Shown here: positions 15,485 through 23,989 of the stretch, piece by piece
Position numbering within the stretch: the stretch's first letter is position 1
Layout of the letters: each line of letters begins with the position of its first letter
From: Taklimakanibacter lacteus
GTDB lineage: Bacteria > Pseudomonadota > Alphaproteobacteria > Rhizobiales > Aestuariivirgaceae
Length of the DNA stretch: 64,000 nucleotides
Assembly: GCA_003576695.1 (NCBI GenBank)
Contig: QOZQ01000002.1
Span: 248,001 to 312,000, forward strand
Direction of reading: 5' to 3'
Position numbers and translations under genes: made by a program
Notes under the pieces: model-generated
Told to the model about the DNA's origin: nothing
Seen by the model: only the letters and a program-made list of their open reading frames with translations
The model's database searches: none

Positions 15485-17060
15485 GCTCAAGGGCAAGCCC
15501 GCTTCGGACGGGATTTTTACGGGCCCGATCTGCTTCCTGAGTTCGGCTGCGGCCGAGCGCCGGGCCTCGGGCGATCCCGCCATCGAGCGCCGGGCCTTCG
15601 ATGAAGCAGTTGCGCTGGCGGTTGCCGGATTGGCATCGCTCACCGAGACCGCTGAAGGTGAAGCCGCGGAAATGCTGGCCTTCCAGATCGCACTTCTCGA
15701 GGACGATGCGCTACTCGAGCCGGCACGCAGCCTGATCGCACAGGGCAGACCTGCGGATCTCGCCTGGCGCAAGACGGTCGATGCCGAGATCGTCGGCTAT
15801 GAGATGTCGGATGACGATTATTTCCGGGCCCGCGCCGCCGATCTGAAAGACATGCGCGACCGTGTGCTGCGCCAGTTGAGCGGTCAGGATACGCATCAGG
15901 CGCAAGCCGGCGCCATATTGATTGGCGATGATGTTCCGCCCTCCTTGTTTCTCGAAGCCGACTGGTCGCAGGGCGGCGCCATCGCTCTGAGCCAGGGCAG
16001 CCCGTCGAGCCATGTCGCCATATTGGCGCGATCGCGAGGCATCCCGATGGTGGTGGGCCTTGGTGACATTGTCAGCAACGGCCATGCCGAAGCGGTGATC
16101 GATGGCGCCAGTGGACTGCTGGTACTGAGTCCGGATGGTGCGCAGAAGCGGCTCTGGTCGAAGAAAGCCGGCGAGCTGGCGGCGCAGCGTGAGCGGGACG
16201 CGCTTTTCCTCGACAAGCCGGCGCGGCTGAAGGATGGCTCGCGCATCGAGCTTCTCATCAATGTCGCAGGCGCCGACGAGCTCGATCATCTGGACAGCGG
16301 CCATTGCGACGGCATCGGCCTGATGCGCTCGGAATTCCTGTTTCGCGACGGCAAGCCCTTGCCGGACGAGGAGATGCAATATCAGGCCTATCGCCGCTTC
16401 CTCGAATGGGCGGGTGAGAAACCGGTCACCATCCGCACCCTCGATATTGGCGGCGACAAGCCGATCACCGGCCTGACGCCGGAAGGCGAGCGCAACCCGT
16501 TTCTGGGCCTGCGCGGCATACGCCTGACGCTCGAACGCGAAGACGTGTTCATAACGCAGTTGCGCGCTTTGGCGCGCGCGGCGGTGCATGGCAATCTCAA
16601 GATCATGGTGCCGATGATCACTGTCGCCAGCGAGCTGGCCCAGACGGCTACGCTGCTCGATCGCGTGATGGCTGATCTTGCGCGCCAGGGCAGCGAAGCG
16701 AAACGGCCGCCGCTCGGCATCATGGTGGAAGTGCCGGCGGTGGCGGTGGCGCCAGAGCTCCTGGCCGCGGCGGATTTCTTCTCGATCGGCTCCAACGATC
16801 TCACCCAATATGTGATGGCCGCGGCGCGCGATGAAACCTCCGTCGCCTCCCTGAGCGATCCGGCGCATCCGGCGGTGCTGCGCCTCATCGAGAATGTCGC
16901 GCGCTATGGACGCGAGCATGATATCCCGGTCAGCCTGTGCGGCGACATGGCGAGCGAGCCGCGTCACCTGAAGGCGCTCATCGCCGCAGGGCTGCGCACC
17001 CTCTCCGTGTCGCCCGCTTCCATCGCGCGGGTGAAGGCGGCGCTGGCGGAGATCGGGTGA
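15468..17060 (+). CDS. ptsI: Phosphoenolpyruvate-protein phosphotransferase (enzyme I)
   Basis: About 530 residues, slightly shorter than the 575 of Escherichia coli enzyme I. The phospho-His lies in GSPSSHVAILARSRGIP. The PEP-binding C-terminal barrel shows GIGLMRSEFLF, RTLDIGGDKP, LGLRGIRL, GIMVEVPAVAV, FFSIGSNDLTQY and the catalytic Cys in VSLCGDMASEP. The start is uncertain among ATG 15453, 15459 and 15468; the last has GAGGA at a suitable distance. It phosphorylates the adjacent HPr using phosphoenolpyruvate. The stop TGA shares its A with the next ATG. Confidence 0.93.
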   Translation: MRHPVELKGKPASDGIFTGPICFLSSAAAERRASGDPAIERRAFDEAVALAVAGLASLTETAEGEAAEMLAFQIALLEDDALLEPARSLIAQGRPADLAWRKTVDAEIVGYEMSDDDYFRARAADLKDMRDRVLRQLSGQDTHQAQAGAILIGDDVPPSLFLEADWSQGGAIALSQGSPSSHVAILARSRGIPMVVGLGDIVSNGHAEAVIDGASGLLVLSPDGAQKRLWSKKAGELAAQRERDALFLDKPARLKDGSRIELLINVAGADELDHLDSGHCDGIGLMRSEFLFRDGKPLPDEEMQYQAYRRFLEWAGEKPVTIRTLDIGGDKPITGLTPEGERNPFLGLRGIRLTLEREDVFITQLRALARAAVHGNLKIMVPMITVASELAQTATLLDRVMADLARQGSEAKRPPLGIMVEVPAVAVAPELLAAADFFSIGSNDLTQYVMAAARDETSVASLSDPAHPAVLRLIENVARYGREHDIPVSLCGDMASEPRHLKALIAAGLRTLSVSPASIARVKAALAEIG

Positions 17061-17494
17061 TGGCCGAGCCGCAACTGCAGACCCCGGCCGCGGTTGCCGC
17101 CTATAAGAAGCTTCTCAACGATGTGATCGATCGCAGGCCGTCCGGCACGCGCCAGCGCCTGGCCGCGGCGCTCGGCAAGAACCGCAGCTTCGTCTCGCAG
17201 ATCACCAACCCCTCCTATGCGGTGCCGATCCCGGTCGCCCATCTCGATATCATCTTCGAGGTCTGCCATTTCTCGCTGGAAGAGCGGAAGAATTTTCTGG
17301 GGCTTTATCTCGCCGCCCATCCCAACCGGCCGGCGCCGATCCATGCCGCGCACAAGGTGAAGGCGCATACCGTTTATCTGCCCGATCTCGGTGATGACGA
17401 CAGGAATGCCAGGCTCCATACGCTGATCAGCGATTTCGTCCGCCAGGTGGCGAAGCTGATCGAAGACGAACCGCAAAAGGGGAAACGCCGATGA
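17060..17494 (+). CDS. HTH (XRE-like) protein embedded between enzyme I and DhaK
   Basis: 144 residues. A helix-turn-helix region around residues 25-50 (GTRQRLAAALGKNRSFVSQI) resembles XRE-type DNA-binding folds. The following segment (HLDIIFEVCHFSLEERKNFL, then GLYLAAHPNRP) is helical. The C-terminal part (KAHTVYLPDLGDDDRNARL, then DFVRQVAKLIEDEP) is unlike known sugar-sensing domains. The gene is tightly locked in the operon: its ATG overlaps the enzyme I stop and its stop overlaps the dhaK start. It may sense flux or phosphorylation state and regulate the operon, possibly through the repeated 11-mers upstream of the first gene. That role is inferred. Confidence 0.75.
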   Translation: MAEPQLQTPAAVAAYKKLLNDVIDRRPSGTRQRLAAALGKNRSFVSQITNPSYAVPIPVAHLDIIFEVCHFSLEERKNFLGLYLAAHPNRPAPIHAAHKVKAHTVYLPDLGDDDRNARLHTLISDFVRQVAKLIEDEPQKGKRR

Positions 17495-18480
17495 AGAAGC
17501 TCATCAACGCGATCGAGACCGTGCTGCCCGAAAGCCTCGATGGCTTTGCCGCGGCGCATGCCGATCTTGTGATGCTGGGCGATGAGCGCAAATTCATCCG
17601 CCGCAAGGCGCTGAAAGCCGGCAAGGTGGCGCTGATCTCTGGCGGCGGCTCGGGCCACGAGCCTTTGCATGGCGGCTTCGTCGGCCATGGCATGCTCGAT
17701 GCCGCTTGCCCCGGCCAGGTCTTCACCTCGCCGACCCCCGACCAGATGATCGCCGCCGCGGAGGCGGTCGACCAGGGCGCCGGCGTTCTCTTCATCGTCA
17801 AGAATTATGAGGGCGACCTCATGAATTTCGAGATGGCGAAGGAAATGGCGGGCCGCGACATCGAGACGGTGATCACGGATGACGATGTGGCGGTGGAGAA
17901 TTCCTTATATACGACCGGCCGCCGCGGCGTCGCCGGCACGCTGGTGGTCGAGAAGATCGTCGGCCATGCGGCGGAGGAAGGCGCCGATCTCAAGACGCTG
18001 AAAGCCCTGGGCGACAAGGTCAACAAGCGCACCCGCTCGATGGGTGTGGCGCTGACCAGCTGCACCGTGCCCGCCGCCGGCAAGCCGACCTTTGCCATTG
18101 GCGAGGATGAGATGGAAATGGGCGTCGGCATCCATGGCGAGCCCGGCCGCCGGCGGGTGAAACTGCAATCGGCCGACCAGATCGCCGAGGAGATGATCGG
18201 CGCCATGCTGGGCGATCTGGCGGAAGCGAAGAAGACGGGCGTGCTGCTCTTCGTCAATGGCTTCGGCGGCACGCCGGCGATGGAGCTCTATCTCATGTAT
18301 CACGCCGCCGCGGGCGTGCTCGCGAAACACGGCGTGAAGATCAGCCGCTCGCTGGTCGGCTCCTATGTCACCTCGCTCGACATGGCGGGCTGCTCGCTCA
18401 CGGTCTCGGCCTTCGACGAGGAGATGACGAAGGGCTGGGACGCGCCGGTCCATACGGCCGGGCTGAGGTGGGGTATGTGA
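17491..18480 (+). CDS. dhaK: Dihydroxyacetone-type kinase subunit DhaK
   Basis: 329 residues. The substrate-binding fold shows LISGGGSGHEPLHGGFVG near residue 50. The covalent substrate-binding His lies in MGVGIHGEPGRRRV, as in Escherichia coli DhaK where that His forms a hemiaminal with the ketone. In the PTS-type system DhaK binds the hydroxyketone and receives phosphate from DhaL-ATP, giving dihydroxyacetone phosphate or an analogue such as erythrulose phosphate. It is the last kinase gene of the operon. The protein is somewhat shorter than the 356-residue Escherichia coli subunit, with the motifs intact. Confidence 0.93.
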   Translation: MKKLINAIETVLPESLDGFAAAHADLVMLGDERKFIRRKALKAGKVALISGGGSGHEPLHGGFVGHGMLDAACPGQVFTSPTPDQMIAAAEAVDQGAGVLFIVKNYEGDLMNFEMAKEMAGRDIETVITDDDVAVENSLYTTGRRGVAGTLVVEKIVGHAAEEGADLKTLKALGDKVNKRTRSMGVALTSCTVPAAGKPTFAIGEDEMEMGVGIHGEPGRRRVKLQSADQIAEEMIGAMLGDLAEAKKTGVLLFVNGFGGTPAMELYLMYHAAAGVLAKHGVKISRSLVGSYVTSLDMAGCSLTVSAFDEEMTKGWDAPVHTAGLRWGM

Positions 18481-18487
18481 AGCGCCA

Positions 18488-18775
18488 ATGACCACTGAAG
18501 ATAAGCCGGCAAGCTTTGCTTATCTTGAGGTTGGGTTTGCCATCTTCCTTTGCATCGCTCTTGTCCGACTTCTGTGGAATGCTTTTGTTGATTTGAGATT
18601 CTATTGGAGCAGCGGCTGGGATTTTTCAAAGCCTAGCGGTCGTAATTTGCATTACGGATTCGCTGGCGCGGCGACTGGACCCATGCCGAATAAGTTGAGA
18701 TTGCTCGTGGGATATCCATTTATGATCGCTGTGATTTCCGTTGCTCTGCTTTTTATGGTCCGCGGTTGGACTTAA
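18488..18775 (+). CDS. Small predicted membrane protein
   Basis: 95 residues with two hydrophobic stretches (FAIFLCIALVRLLWNAF and YPFMIAVISVALLFMVRGW). The middle region carries FYWSSGWDFSKPSGRN. Base composition is lower in GC than the Dha operon just upstream, suggesting separate origin. The ATG at 18488 lies seven bases past the dhaK stop but lacks a strong ribosome site. No family recognised; it could be a late addition to the operon or an independent gene. Confidence 0.5.
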   Translation: MTTEDKPASFAYLEVGFAIFLCIALVRLLWNAFVDLRFYWSSGWDFSKPSGRNLHYGFAGAATGPMPNKLRLLVGYPFMIAVISVALLFMVRGWT

Positions 18776-18827
18776 GCCACTTCGGGATTCAATTTCCACT
18801 TGCTGACCGGCGCGCCTTTCCTTGTCC

Positions 18828-18928
18828 GTCATCCCGGCGAAAGCCGGGATCCCCTGAATAAGTGAAATCTGGGAAGCGCTGCTTGCACCGAAGGAATTTA
18901 GTGGATCCCGGCTTTCGCCGGGATGACG
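18828..18928. repeat. Family A palindromic repeat, copy 3 (opposite orientation)
   Basis: Ends GTCATCCCGGCGAAAGCCGG and inverse. When reverse-complemented, its interior (CACTAAATTC...CACTTATTCAGGGG) lines up with copy 2. It lies in the gap between the Dha operon and the convergent VWA gene. Confidence 0.85.
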
Positions 18929-19007
18929 AATTGGAGGGCGTGCGGTGGCGAAGCTTCTACTCCCTCCTCACCGATTTCAGATTCGGCTACGCCGGAATGT
19001 AGCCGGC

Positions 19008-20990
19008 TCAAGCCTCAAGACAGTGCGCGTGCTTCTCGATCAGCACCTCATCGCATTGCCCGAGCAACCGGTGTGCGACCCGGGCCGCCGCGCGATTGCC
19101 GGCACGGCCGGCTTGACGGGCGAGGAGGGCAATCACCAGGAGCAGGGGTGTTAACCCAAGCATCGCCGCGGACCGCTTCACGCTGTCCCGTTGTGCCATC
19201 TCCAGCAGGATCTCCCCGACGGTGGCGGGCAGCTGTGAAAGATCGCCGGCGATCAGCCGGGCAGGATCGGATGCCCAATCGATCTGGCGCGCGGAGTCAA
19301 TTGCCGGGGGGCGGATCTGCGATGTGAAGTTTTGCACGGCCTTGCGCAGTCTTTTGACCACGGAGCCTTCCGGTTGCAGCGCACCAGACGCTCGCCGCGC
19401 GAAACGGCGCGATGAGGGCGCCGCATCAAAGATGTCCATCGGAGCCGGAGAGCATGCGGCGGGAAGCGGCAGGGCGACCGGACGCTGGCCGGGAAGCGTC
19501 TCCTGCGTGGCGCCCGCCTCATCCACCAGGACGAGGCTGGTCAGATGCGATACGATGCCTTCGCGCTCGGCAAGCGCCATCGCCACGTCCTTTGTCAAAG
19601 TCGGCAGCAGGAAGCTCGCAGCGGCGGCGGCGACGGCGCGCTTTTGCAGCGTCTGTTCGGCGCCTGAAGGTGACGCGCCATGGCTCACCTTCACCATCAT
19701 GCCGGAACGCCGGAAATCCTTCTCGCTCAAGGCTCCACCGCCGCCCTTCACGGAGCCGAGCGCCGCTTCGAGGAGATCGCCGATATCGGCGCCGCCGCTG
19801 ACGAAAATGTCGCCGCCGGTGAGCGCGGCAAGATAGCCGACATTCGCTTCAAGACTGTCCTCGCCGACCAGGACGACGCTGATCCTTCGTCCCCTTCGCG
19901 CCAGGTCCTGAACATCGAGCGCATGGCTCTTGCCATCGGTGATCAGCAGGATGTCGCCTGCCGATGAACCCGCAATCGAGGTGGCGAGGGCTCTGCCGAT
20001 TTCCGTTCCGCCTGCCGGCGGCGAAAGACCATCGACAAGCCCGCCGAGCTTGCCGGAACCTAAATGGCGCACATGGTCGTCGAACTCCCACAGGTCGGTG
20101 GTGTCTTCGGGCGACAGCCTGGCGGCCAGCCGGCGGAGCGCCGCAAGCACATGTTCGTGCTTGGTCGAGGGCCGCGCCCACGAGCGCACCAGGTCTTTCA
20201 TCGAGCCGGAATGATCCACCAGGATGGCAAGGTCGAGCGGCGCTTCCCGCTCGGGCGCCGGCTGCAAAGTGAGATGAACAACGCGGCCATCGGCGGCAAT
20301 TCCCTCCACGACCCCCGGGCGCCAGTTCTCGACCACGAGATCGATCGGCCGGTTAAGGAGGAGCCGCGCTTTTCCAGCTTCGAGTGATCCGCCGACAAGA
20401 CGAATGCGGGCATCAGCGGACGCATGGATCTCGAGTGTCCCGGACAAGGTCCGGCCGCCGATCTTGATATCGTCCGATTCGGCAAGGGGTGAACTTCCAT
20501 AGACATCGCCAACGGTGACCGGAATGCGCAAATGGCCTGCCGACGAAATGACGGTGAGGGTCGTCACCCATTGGGTCCGGACCTCGATCTCAGCACCGGC
20601 GGGGATATTCGCCACCGAGAGCATATGGATGCCGCGCAGGACTTCTTCATGGAGTACCGTCGATTTGCCGCGATCGATGGCATCTTCATAGACCGCGCGG
20701 GCGCGGTCGCGCGCATGGGCCTTGGCGGTGAGCTCACGCTCGCCCACCCTGACCTTGAGATCGAAGAGCGTGGCATGAACGGGCATCGGAAAGGTGAGCG
20801 TGGCTTCGATCGGACTTTCCTCTTCATTGCGGAAGACGCGCGTCGTCGTGACGATCGCGAGCCCGCCTTCGATGGTGACAGCGAAATCGGTGCTGACCAA
20901 GGGGACGGGACGCTGGGCGGACGGCGTCGCGCGCTTCTCGAGAAAAATCTGCAGAGGATCACGCAGCAGCGCAGGGTTAGCGGTCGGCAT
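19008..20990 (-). CDS. VIT and von Willebrand factor A domain protein
   Basis: 660 residues. An N-terminal VIT domain (about residues 30-160: GLAIVTTTRVFRNEEESPIE, TFPMPVHATLFDLKV, IPAGAEIEVRTQWV) is followed by a VWA domain with the metal-ion-dependent adhesion motif LVDHSGSMKD near residue 258 and a later ITDGKS loop. A single hydrophobic segment (MLGLTPLLLVIALLARQ) lies near the C-terminus, so the protein may be membrane-anchored. ATG 20990 has AAGGAGAG upstream, while the frame is open 31 codons further. Its start overlaps the end of the MerR gene by 14 bases, so the two are one operon. VIT/VWA proteins usually mediate protein-protein contacts; the partner is unknown. Confidence 0.85.
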   Translation of the reverse strand: MPTANPALLRDPLQIFLEKRATPSAQRPVPLVSTDFAVTIEGGLAIVTTTRVFRNEEESPIEATLTFPMPVHATLFDLKVRVGERELTAKAHARDRARAVYEDAIDRGKSTVLHEEVLRGIHMLSVANIPAGAEIEVRTQWVTTLTVISSAGHLRIPVTVGDVYGSSPLAESDDIKIGGRTLSGTLEIHASADARIRLVGGSLEAGKARLLLNRPIDLVVENWRPGVVEGIAADGRVVHLTLQPAPEREAPLDLAILVDHSGSMKDLVRSWARPSTKHEHVLAALRRLAARLSPEDTTDLWEFDDHVRHLGSGKLGGLVDGLSPPAGGTEIGRALATSIAGSSAGDILLITDGKSHALDVQDLARRGRRISVVLVGEDSLEANVGYLAALTGGDIFVSGGADIGDLLEAALGSVKGGGGALSEKDFRRSGMMVKVSHGASPSGAEQTLQKRAVAAAAASFLLPTLTKDVAMALAEREGIVSHLTSLVLVDEAGATQETLPGQRPVALPLPAACSPAPMDIFDAAPSSRRFARRASGALQPEGSVVKRLRKAVQNFTSQIRPPAIDSARQIDWASDPARLIAGDLSQLPATVGEILLEMAQRDSVKRSAAMLGLTPLLLVIALLARQAGRAGNRAAARVAHRLLGQCDEVLIEKHAHCLEA

Positions 20991-21333
20991 CGGGACTCTC
21001 CTTGAGGATAGCTTTGAGAAGCGACTGGACCGCGGCCGCGATCGGCTCGGGATCGGCTCCGCTCTTGAGCAGGCCAGGCGCAATGATGAGGGTGACGTCA
21101 GGCGTGACCGGGAAGGGAATGCCCTCCTTTGCCTCCAGCATCAGCTTGATGGCGGCGGGCGGAAAGCCAAGGTCACGTAGACGGTTGTAGCGCTGGATGG
21201 CGTCCAGGTGATTTTGGCCATAGGAGGCATTCGCCCGCCCGCCTTCGGGCGGCGGCATGAAGCCTTCCGAAATCAGGTAGCGGACCTGGCGTTCGGTGAT
21301 TTGGGTCGCTGCGATAAGTTCACGGATATTCAT
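20977..21333 (-). CDS. MerR-family transcriptional regulator
   Basis: 118 residues. The N-terminal MerR winged helix (NIRELIAATQITERQVRYLI, then SEGFMPPPEGGRANASYGQN) is complete, with the following helix HLDAIQRYNRLRDLGFPPAAI. The short C-terminal part lacks the cysteines of metal-sensing MerR proteins. AAGGA precedes the ATG. It is co-transcribed with the VIT/VWA gene, which suggests the pair forms a sensor/effector unit, the MerR protein controlling its own operon through the duplicated sites at 21343-21412. Confidence 0.88.
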   Translation of the reverse strand: MNIRELIAATQITERQVRYLISEGFMPPPEGGRANASYGQNHLDAIQRYNRLRDLGFPPAAIKLMLEAKEGIPFPVTPDVTLIIAPGLLKSGADPEPIAAAVQSLLKAILKESPDADR

Positions 21334-21342
21334 GCCGGGCTT

Positions 21343-21412
21343 CCTTTTGACAAAAATTATGTCGAAAGGAAGCCGGATGCAAGGTCTTTTTACAAAAATC
21401 TTGTCGAAAGGA
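21343..21412 (-). promoter_or_regulatory. Two tandem operator-like repeats upstream of the MerR-VWA operon
   Basis: Two 28-bp units at 21343-21370 and 21385-21412 agree at 24 of 28 positions and are 42 bp apart (about four helical turns). Each holds an interrupted dyad, seen on the minus strand as TTTCGACA-N7-TGT(C/A)AA. The first unit ends ten bases before the MerR start codon, overlapping the ribosome site region. This is the position expected for MerR binding between promoter elements. Confidence 0.65.
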
Positions 21413-21561
21413 ATCGGCAGCGCGCATCCCGGCGAAGTGGGATCACTTCGTCGGGAAGGATTCGCGCCAACTTAGTATTTGGGGGCAAATCCTTATCGCT
21501 AGAGTCTTCGGATCATGAAGGATAACGGGCTGTTGTAGCATCAGCCACGCCCGGCCTCATA

Positions 21562-21590
21562 TTCCCCTCCCCGCAAGGGGGAGGGGCATT
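21562..21590. repeat. Short palindromic repeat end (CCCCTCCCCGCAAGGGGGAGGGG)
   Basis: A stand-alone GC-rich hairpin just downstream of the fumarylacetoacetase gene (minus strand). It resembles the end modules of repeats D and E and may serve as a transcription-ending stem. The rest of the 21413-21594 gap shows no gene. Confidence 0.5.
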
Positions 21591-21594
21591 ATGA

Positions 21595-22605
21595 TTACGC
21601 CTTCTCCACCTTCTGCTCGATGGCGCCGAAGATCGTGCGGCCCTTGCGATCGAGCATCTCGATCCGGATCTCATCGCCGAAGCGCAGGAACGGCGTCCTG
21701 GGCGCGCCATCGCGGATGGTCTCGATCATGCGCAGCTCGGCGATGCAGGAATAGCCGCGCCCGCCGTCGCCGACCGGGCGTCCGGGCCCGCCATCCTGGT
21801 CCTTGTTCGACACGGTGCCGGAGCCCACGATCGAGCCTGCGGCAAGGGGCCTCGTCTTCGCCGCATGCGCGATGAGCTGGCCGAAATCGAAGGTCATGTC
21901 CTTTCCGGCATCGGCGCGTCCGAAAGCCTTGCCGTTGAGATCGACATGAAGCGGCAGATGGAGCTTCGCCCCATCCCAGGCATCGCCCAGTTCGTCCGGC
22001 GTCACGGCGACGGGCGAGAAGGCCGATGAGGGCTTCGACTGGAAGAAGCCGAAGCCCTTGGCGAGCTCGGCCGGGATCAGCCCGCGTAAGGAGACATCAT
22101 TCACCAGCATCACCAGCCGGATGCGATTGCGGGCCTCCTGCGGCGTGATGCCCATGGGCACATCGCCCGTCACCACCGTGATCTCGCCTTCCATGTCGAT
22201 GCCCCAAGCCTCGTCCGCCATCCTGATCGGATCGCGCGGGCCTGAGAAGGAATCCGACCCGCCCTGATACATCAGGGGATCGCTCCAGAAGCTTTCGGGC
22301 ATTTCGGCGCCGCGCGCTTTGCGCACCAGCTCGACATGGTTCACATAGGCCGAGCCGTCCGCCCATTGATAGGCGCGGGGCAGGGGTGAGGCGCAGTCAT
22401 GCTCATGGAAGCGCATCGACGGCACCGCGCCATGTTCGAGCGCTTCCGCCAGATCCGCGAGCCTGGGCGATATGCGGTCCCAGTCGTCGAGCGCCGATTG
22501 CAAGGTGGGCGCGATATTGAAGGCCTGTGTCGCGCGGGTGAGATCGCGCGCAACCACGACCAGGCGGCCATCCCGCGTCCCGTCGCTGATGGTCGCGAGC
22601 TTCAT
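21595..22605 (-). CDS. Fumarylacetoacetate hydrolase family protein, probable fumarylacetoacetase
   Basis: 336 residues. The central FAH-fold block ([48 protein letters not shown]) and the glycine-rich end ([13 protein letters not shown]) define the family. It overlaps the stop of homogentisate dioxygenase by four bases (ATGA) and maleylacetoacetate isomerase is encoded nearby. It is therefore assigned to the last step of tyrosine breakdown, fumarylacetoacetate to fumarate plus acetoacetate, in the cytoplasm. It belongs to the shorter bacterial FAH type rather than the 420-residue eukaryotic type. Confidence 0.88.
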   Translation of the reverse strand: MKLATISDGTRDGRLVVVARDLTRATQAFNIAPTLQSALDDWDRISPRLADLAEALEHGAVPSMRFHEHDCASPLPRAYQWADGSAYVNHVELVRKARGAEMPESFWSDPLMYQGGSDSFSGPRDPIRMADEAWGIDMEGEITVVTGDVPMGITPQEARNRIRLVMLVNDVSLRGLIPAELAKGFGFFQSKPSSAFSPVAVTPDELGDAWDGAKLHLPLHVDLNGKAFGRADAGKDMTFDFGQLIAHAAKTRPLAAGSIVGSGTVSNKDQDGGPGRPVGDGGRGYSCIAELRMIETIRDGAPRTPFLRFGDEIRIEMLDRKGRTIFGAIEQKVEKA

Positions 22606-23912
22606 GGGGTGCCGGTGAATCTCTTGTCGAGCCCGGTCCAGCAGTCGATATAGTCGGTCTGCAAGGTCTCGACGCTTGCCGCATAGGAAGTGAGATGCTG
22701 CGGATAACGCGTCTCGAACATGAAGGCGAGCGTGTTGGTGAGCTTGTGCGGCTTGAGCTCGACGGTGCTCGCCTTCTCGAAGGCCGTTGCATCGGGGCCA
22801 TGCGGCAGCATGCAGTTGTGCAGGCTGATGCCGCCCGGCACGAAGCCCTCGGGCTTGGCGTCATATTGCCCGTAAATGAGGCCCATGAATTCCGACATGA
22901 TGTTCATGTGATACCAGGGCGGCCGGAAGGAGTGTTCGGCGACCGACCAGCGCTCGGGGAAGATGACGAAATCGACATTGGCCGTGCCTTCTTCGCCAGA
23001 AGGCGCCGTCATCACCGTGAAGATCGAGGGATCGGGATGGTCGAACAGGATGGCGCCCACAGGTGAGAAGGTGCGCAGGTCATATTTGTAAGGCGCGTAA
23101 TTGCCGTGCCAGGCTACGACATCGAGCGGCGAATGGCCGATCTTCGTCTTGTAGAACTTGCCGCACCATTTGACCGTGAGCTCGGAGGGCGTCTCCTTGT
23201 CTTCATAGGCGGCGACCGGTGTCTTGAAGTCGCGCGGATTGGCGAGGCAGTTGGCGCCGATCGGTCCGCGGTCGGGAAGCGTGAACTTGGCGCCGTAATT
23301 CTCGCAGAGATAGCCGCGCGCCGGACCGTCGAGCAGCTCGGCGCGGAACTTCATGCCGCGCGGGATGACGCAGATCTCGCCCGGTGTCACCTCGATGCGG
23401 CCGAGCTCGGTGAAGAAGCGCAAGCCCCCCGACTGCGGCACCACCAGCATCTCGCCATCGGCATTGAAGAAATACTCATCGATCATCGACTGGTTGACGA
23501 GATAGACGGAGGCCGCCATGCCGGTCTGGGTGTTGACATCGCCCGCCGTCGTCATGGTGCGTATGCCGGAAATGAAGTTTGTGCCCTCATTCGGCATGGG
23601 CGGCGGTCCCCAGCGCAACTGGCCGATGGGGAGGTCATGGTCATCGAGGCAAGGGGCGGTCTTCCAGAAGGGCAGGCTCGCTTTGCCGAACCGCCCGGTA
23701 TGCCTGACCGAGGGACGCATGCGGTAGAGCCAGGAGCGCTCATTGATGCCGCGGGGCGCGGTAAAGGGCGAGCCCGACAATTGCTCGGCATAGAGCCCAT
23801 AGGCGCAAGCCTGCGGCGAATTCTGGCCATGCGGCAGGGCGCCGGGCAGCGCCTCGGTCTCGAAATCATTGCCGAAGCCCGGCATGTAGCCGTGAAGGAT
23901 CGCGCTTTTCAT
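22602..23912 (-). CDS. hmgA: Homogentisate 1,2-dioxygenase
   Basis: 436 residues, the normal length of HmgA. It starts [22 protein letters not shown] after an in-frame MKSAILHGY lead. Other marks are [40 protein letters not shown], and the iron-ligand region in [18 protein letters not shown] with downstream His ([12 protein letters not shown]). The enzyme opens the homogentisate ring to maleylacetoacetate using Fe(II) and oxygen. It is first in a two-gene operon with the fumarylacetoacetase, divergent from a MarR regulator, with tandem operator-like repeats in the shared promoter region. Confidence 0.96.
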   Translation of the reverse strand: MKSAILHGYMPGFGNDFETEALPGALPHGQNSPQACAYGLYAEQLSGSPFTAPRGINERSWLYRMRPSVRHTGRFGKASLPFWKTAPCLDDHDLPIGQLRWGPPPMPNEGTNFISGIRTMTTAGDVNTQTGMAASVYLVNQSMIDEYFFNADGEMLVVPQSGGLRFFTELGRIEVTPGEICVIPRGMKFRAELLDGPARGYLCENYGAKFTLPDRGPIGANCLANPRDFKTPVAAYEDKETPSELTVKWCGKFYKTKIGHSPLDVVAWHGNYAPYKYDLRTFSPVGAILFDHPDPSIFTVMTAPSGEEGTANVDFVIFPERWSVAEHSFRPPWYHMNIMSEFMGLIYGQYDAKPEGFVPGGISLHNCMLPHGPDATAFEKASTVELKPHKLTNTLAFMFETRYPQHLTSYAASVETLQTDYIDCWTGLDKRFTGTP

Positions 23913-23930
23913 GGGCGCCTCCCGAATAAT

Positions 23931-23974
23931 GGTTGCGTATGAAACCAGTTAATAGTTGCATCTGAAACTAGTTA
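23931..23974. promoter_or_regulatory. Tandem 21-bp repeats between hmgA and marR
   Basis: Two units, 23931-23951 and 23954-23974, share the pattern GTTGCxTxTGAAACxAGTTA (17 of 21 identical, 23-bp period). They fill most of the 77-bp divergent intergenic region. The MarR-type protein encoded on the right is the obvious candidate to bind here and repress both directions, as HmgR-type regulators do with homogentisate as inducer. Confidence 0.65.
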
Positions 23975-23989
23975 TGTCAAGATGCCGCC

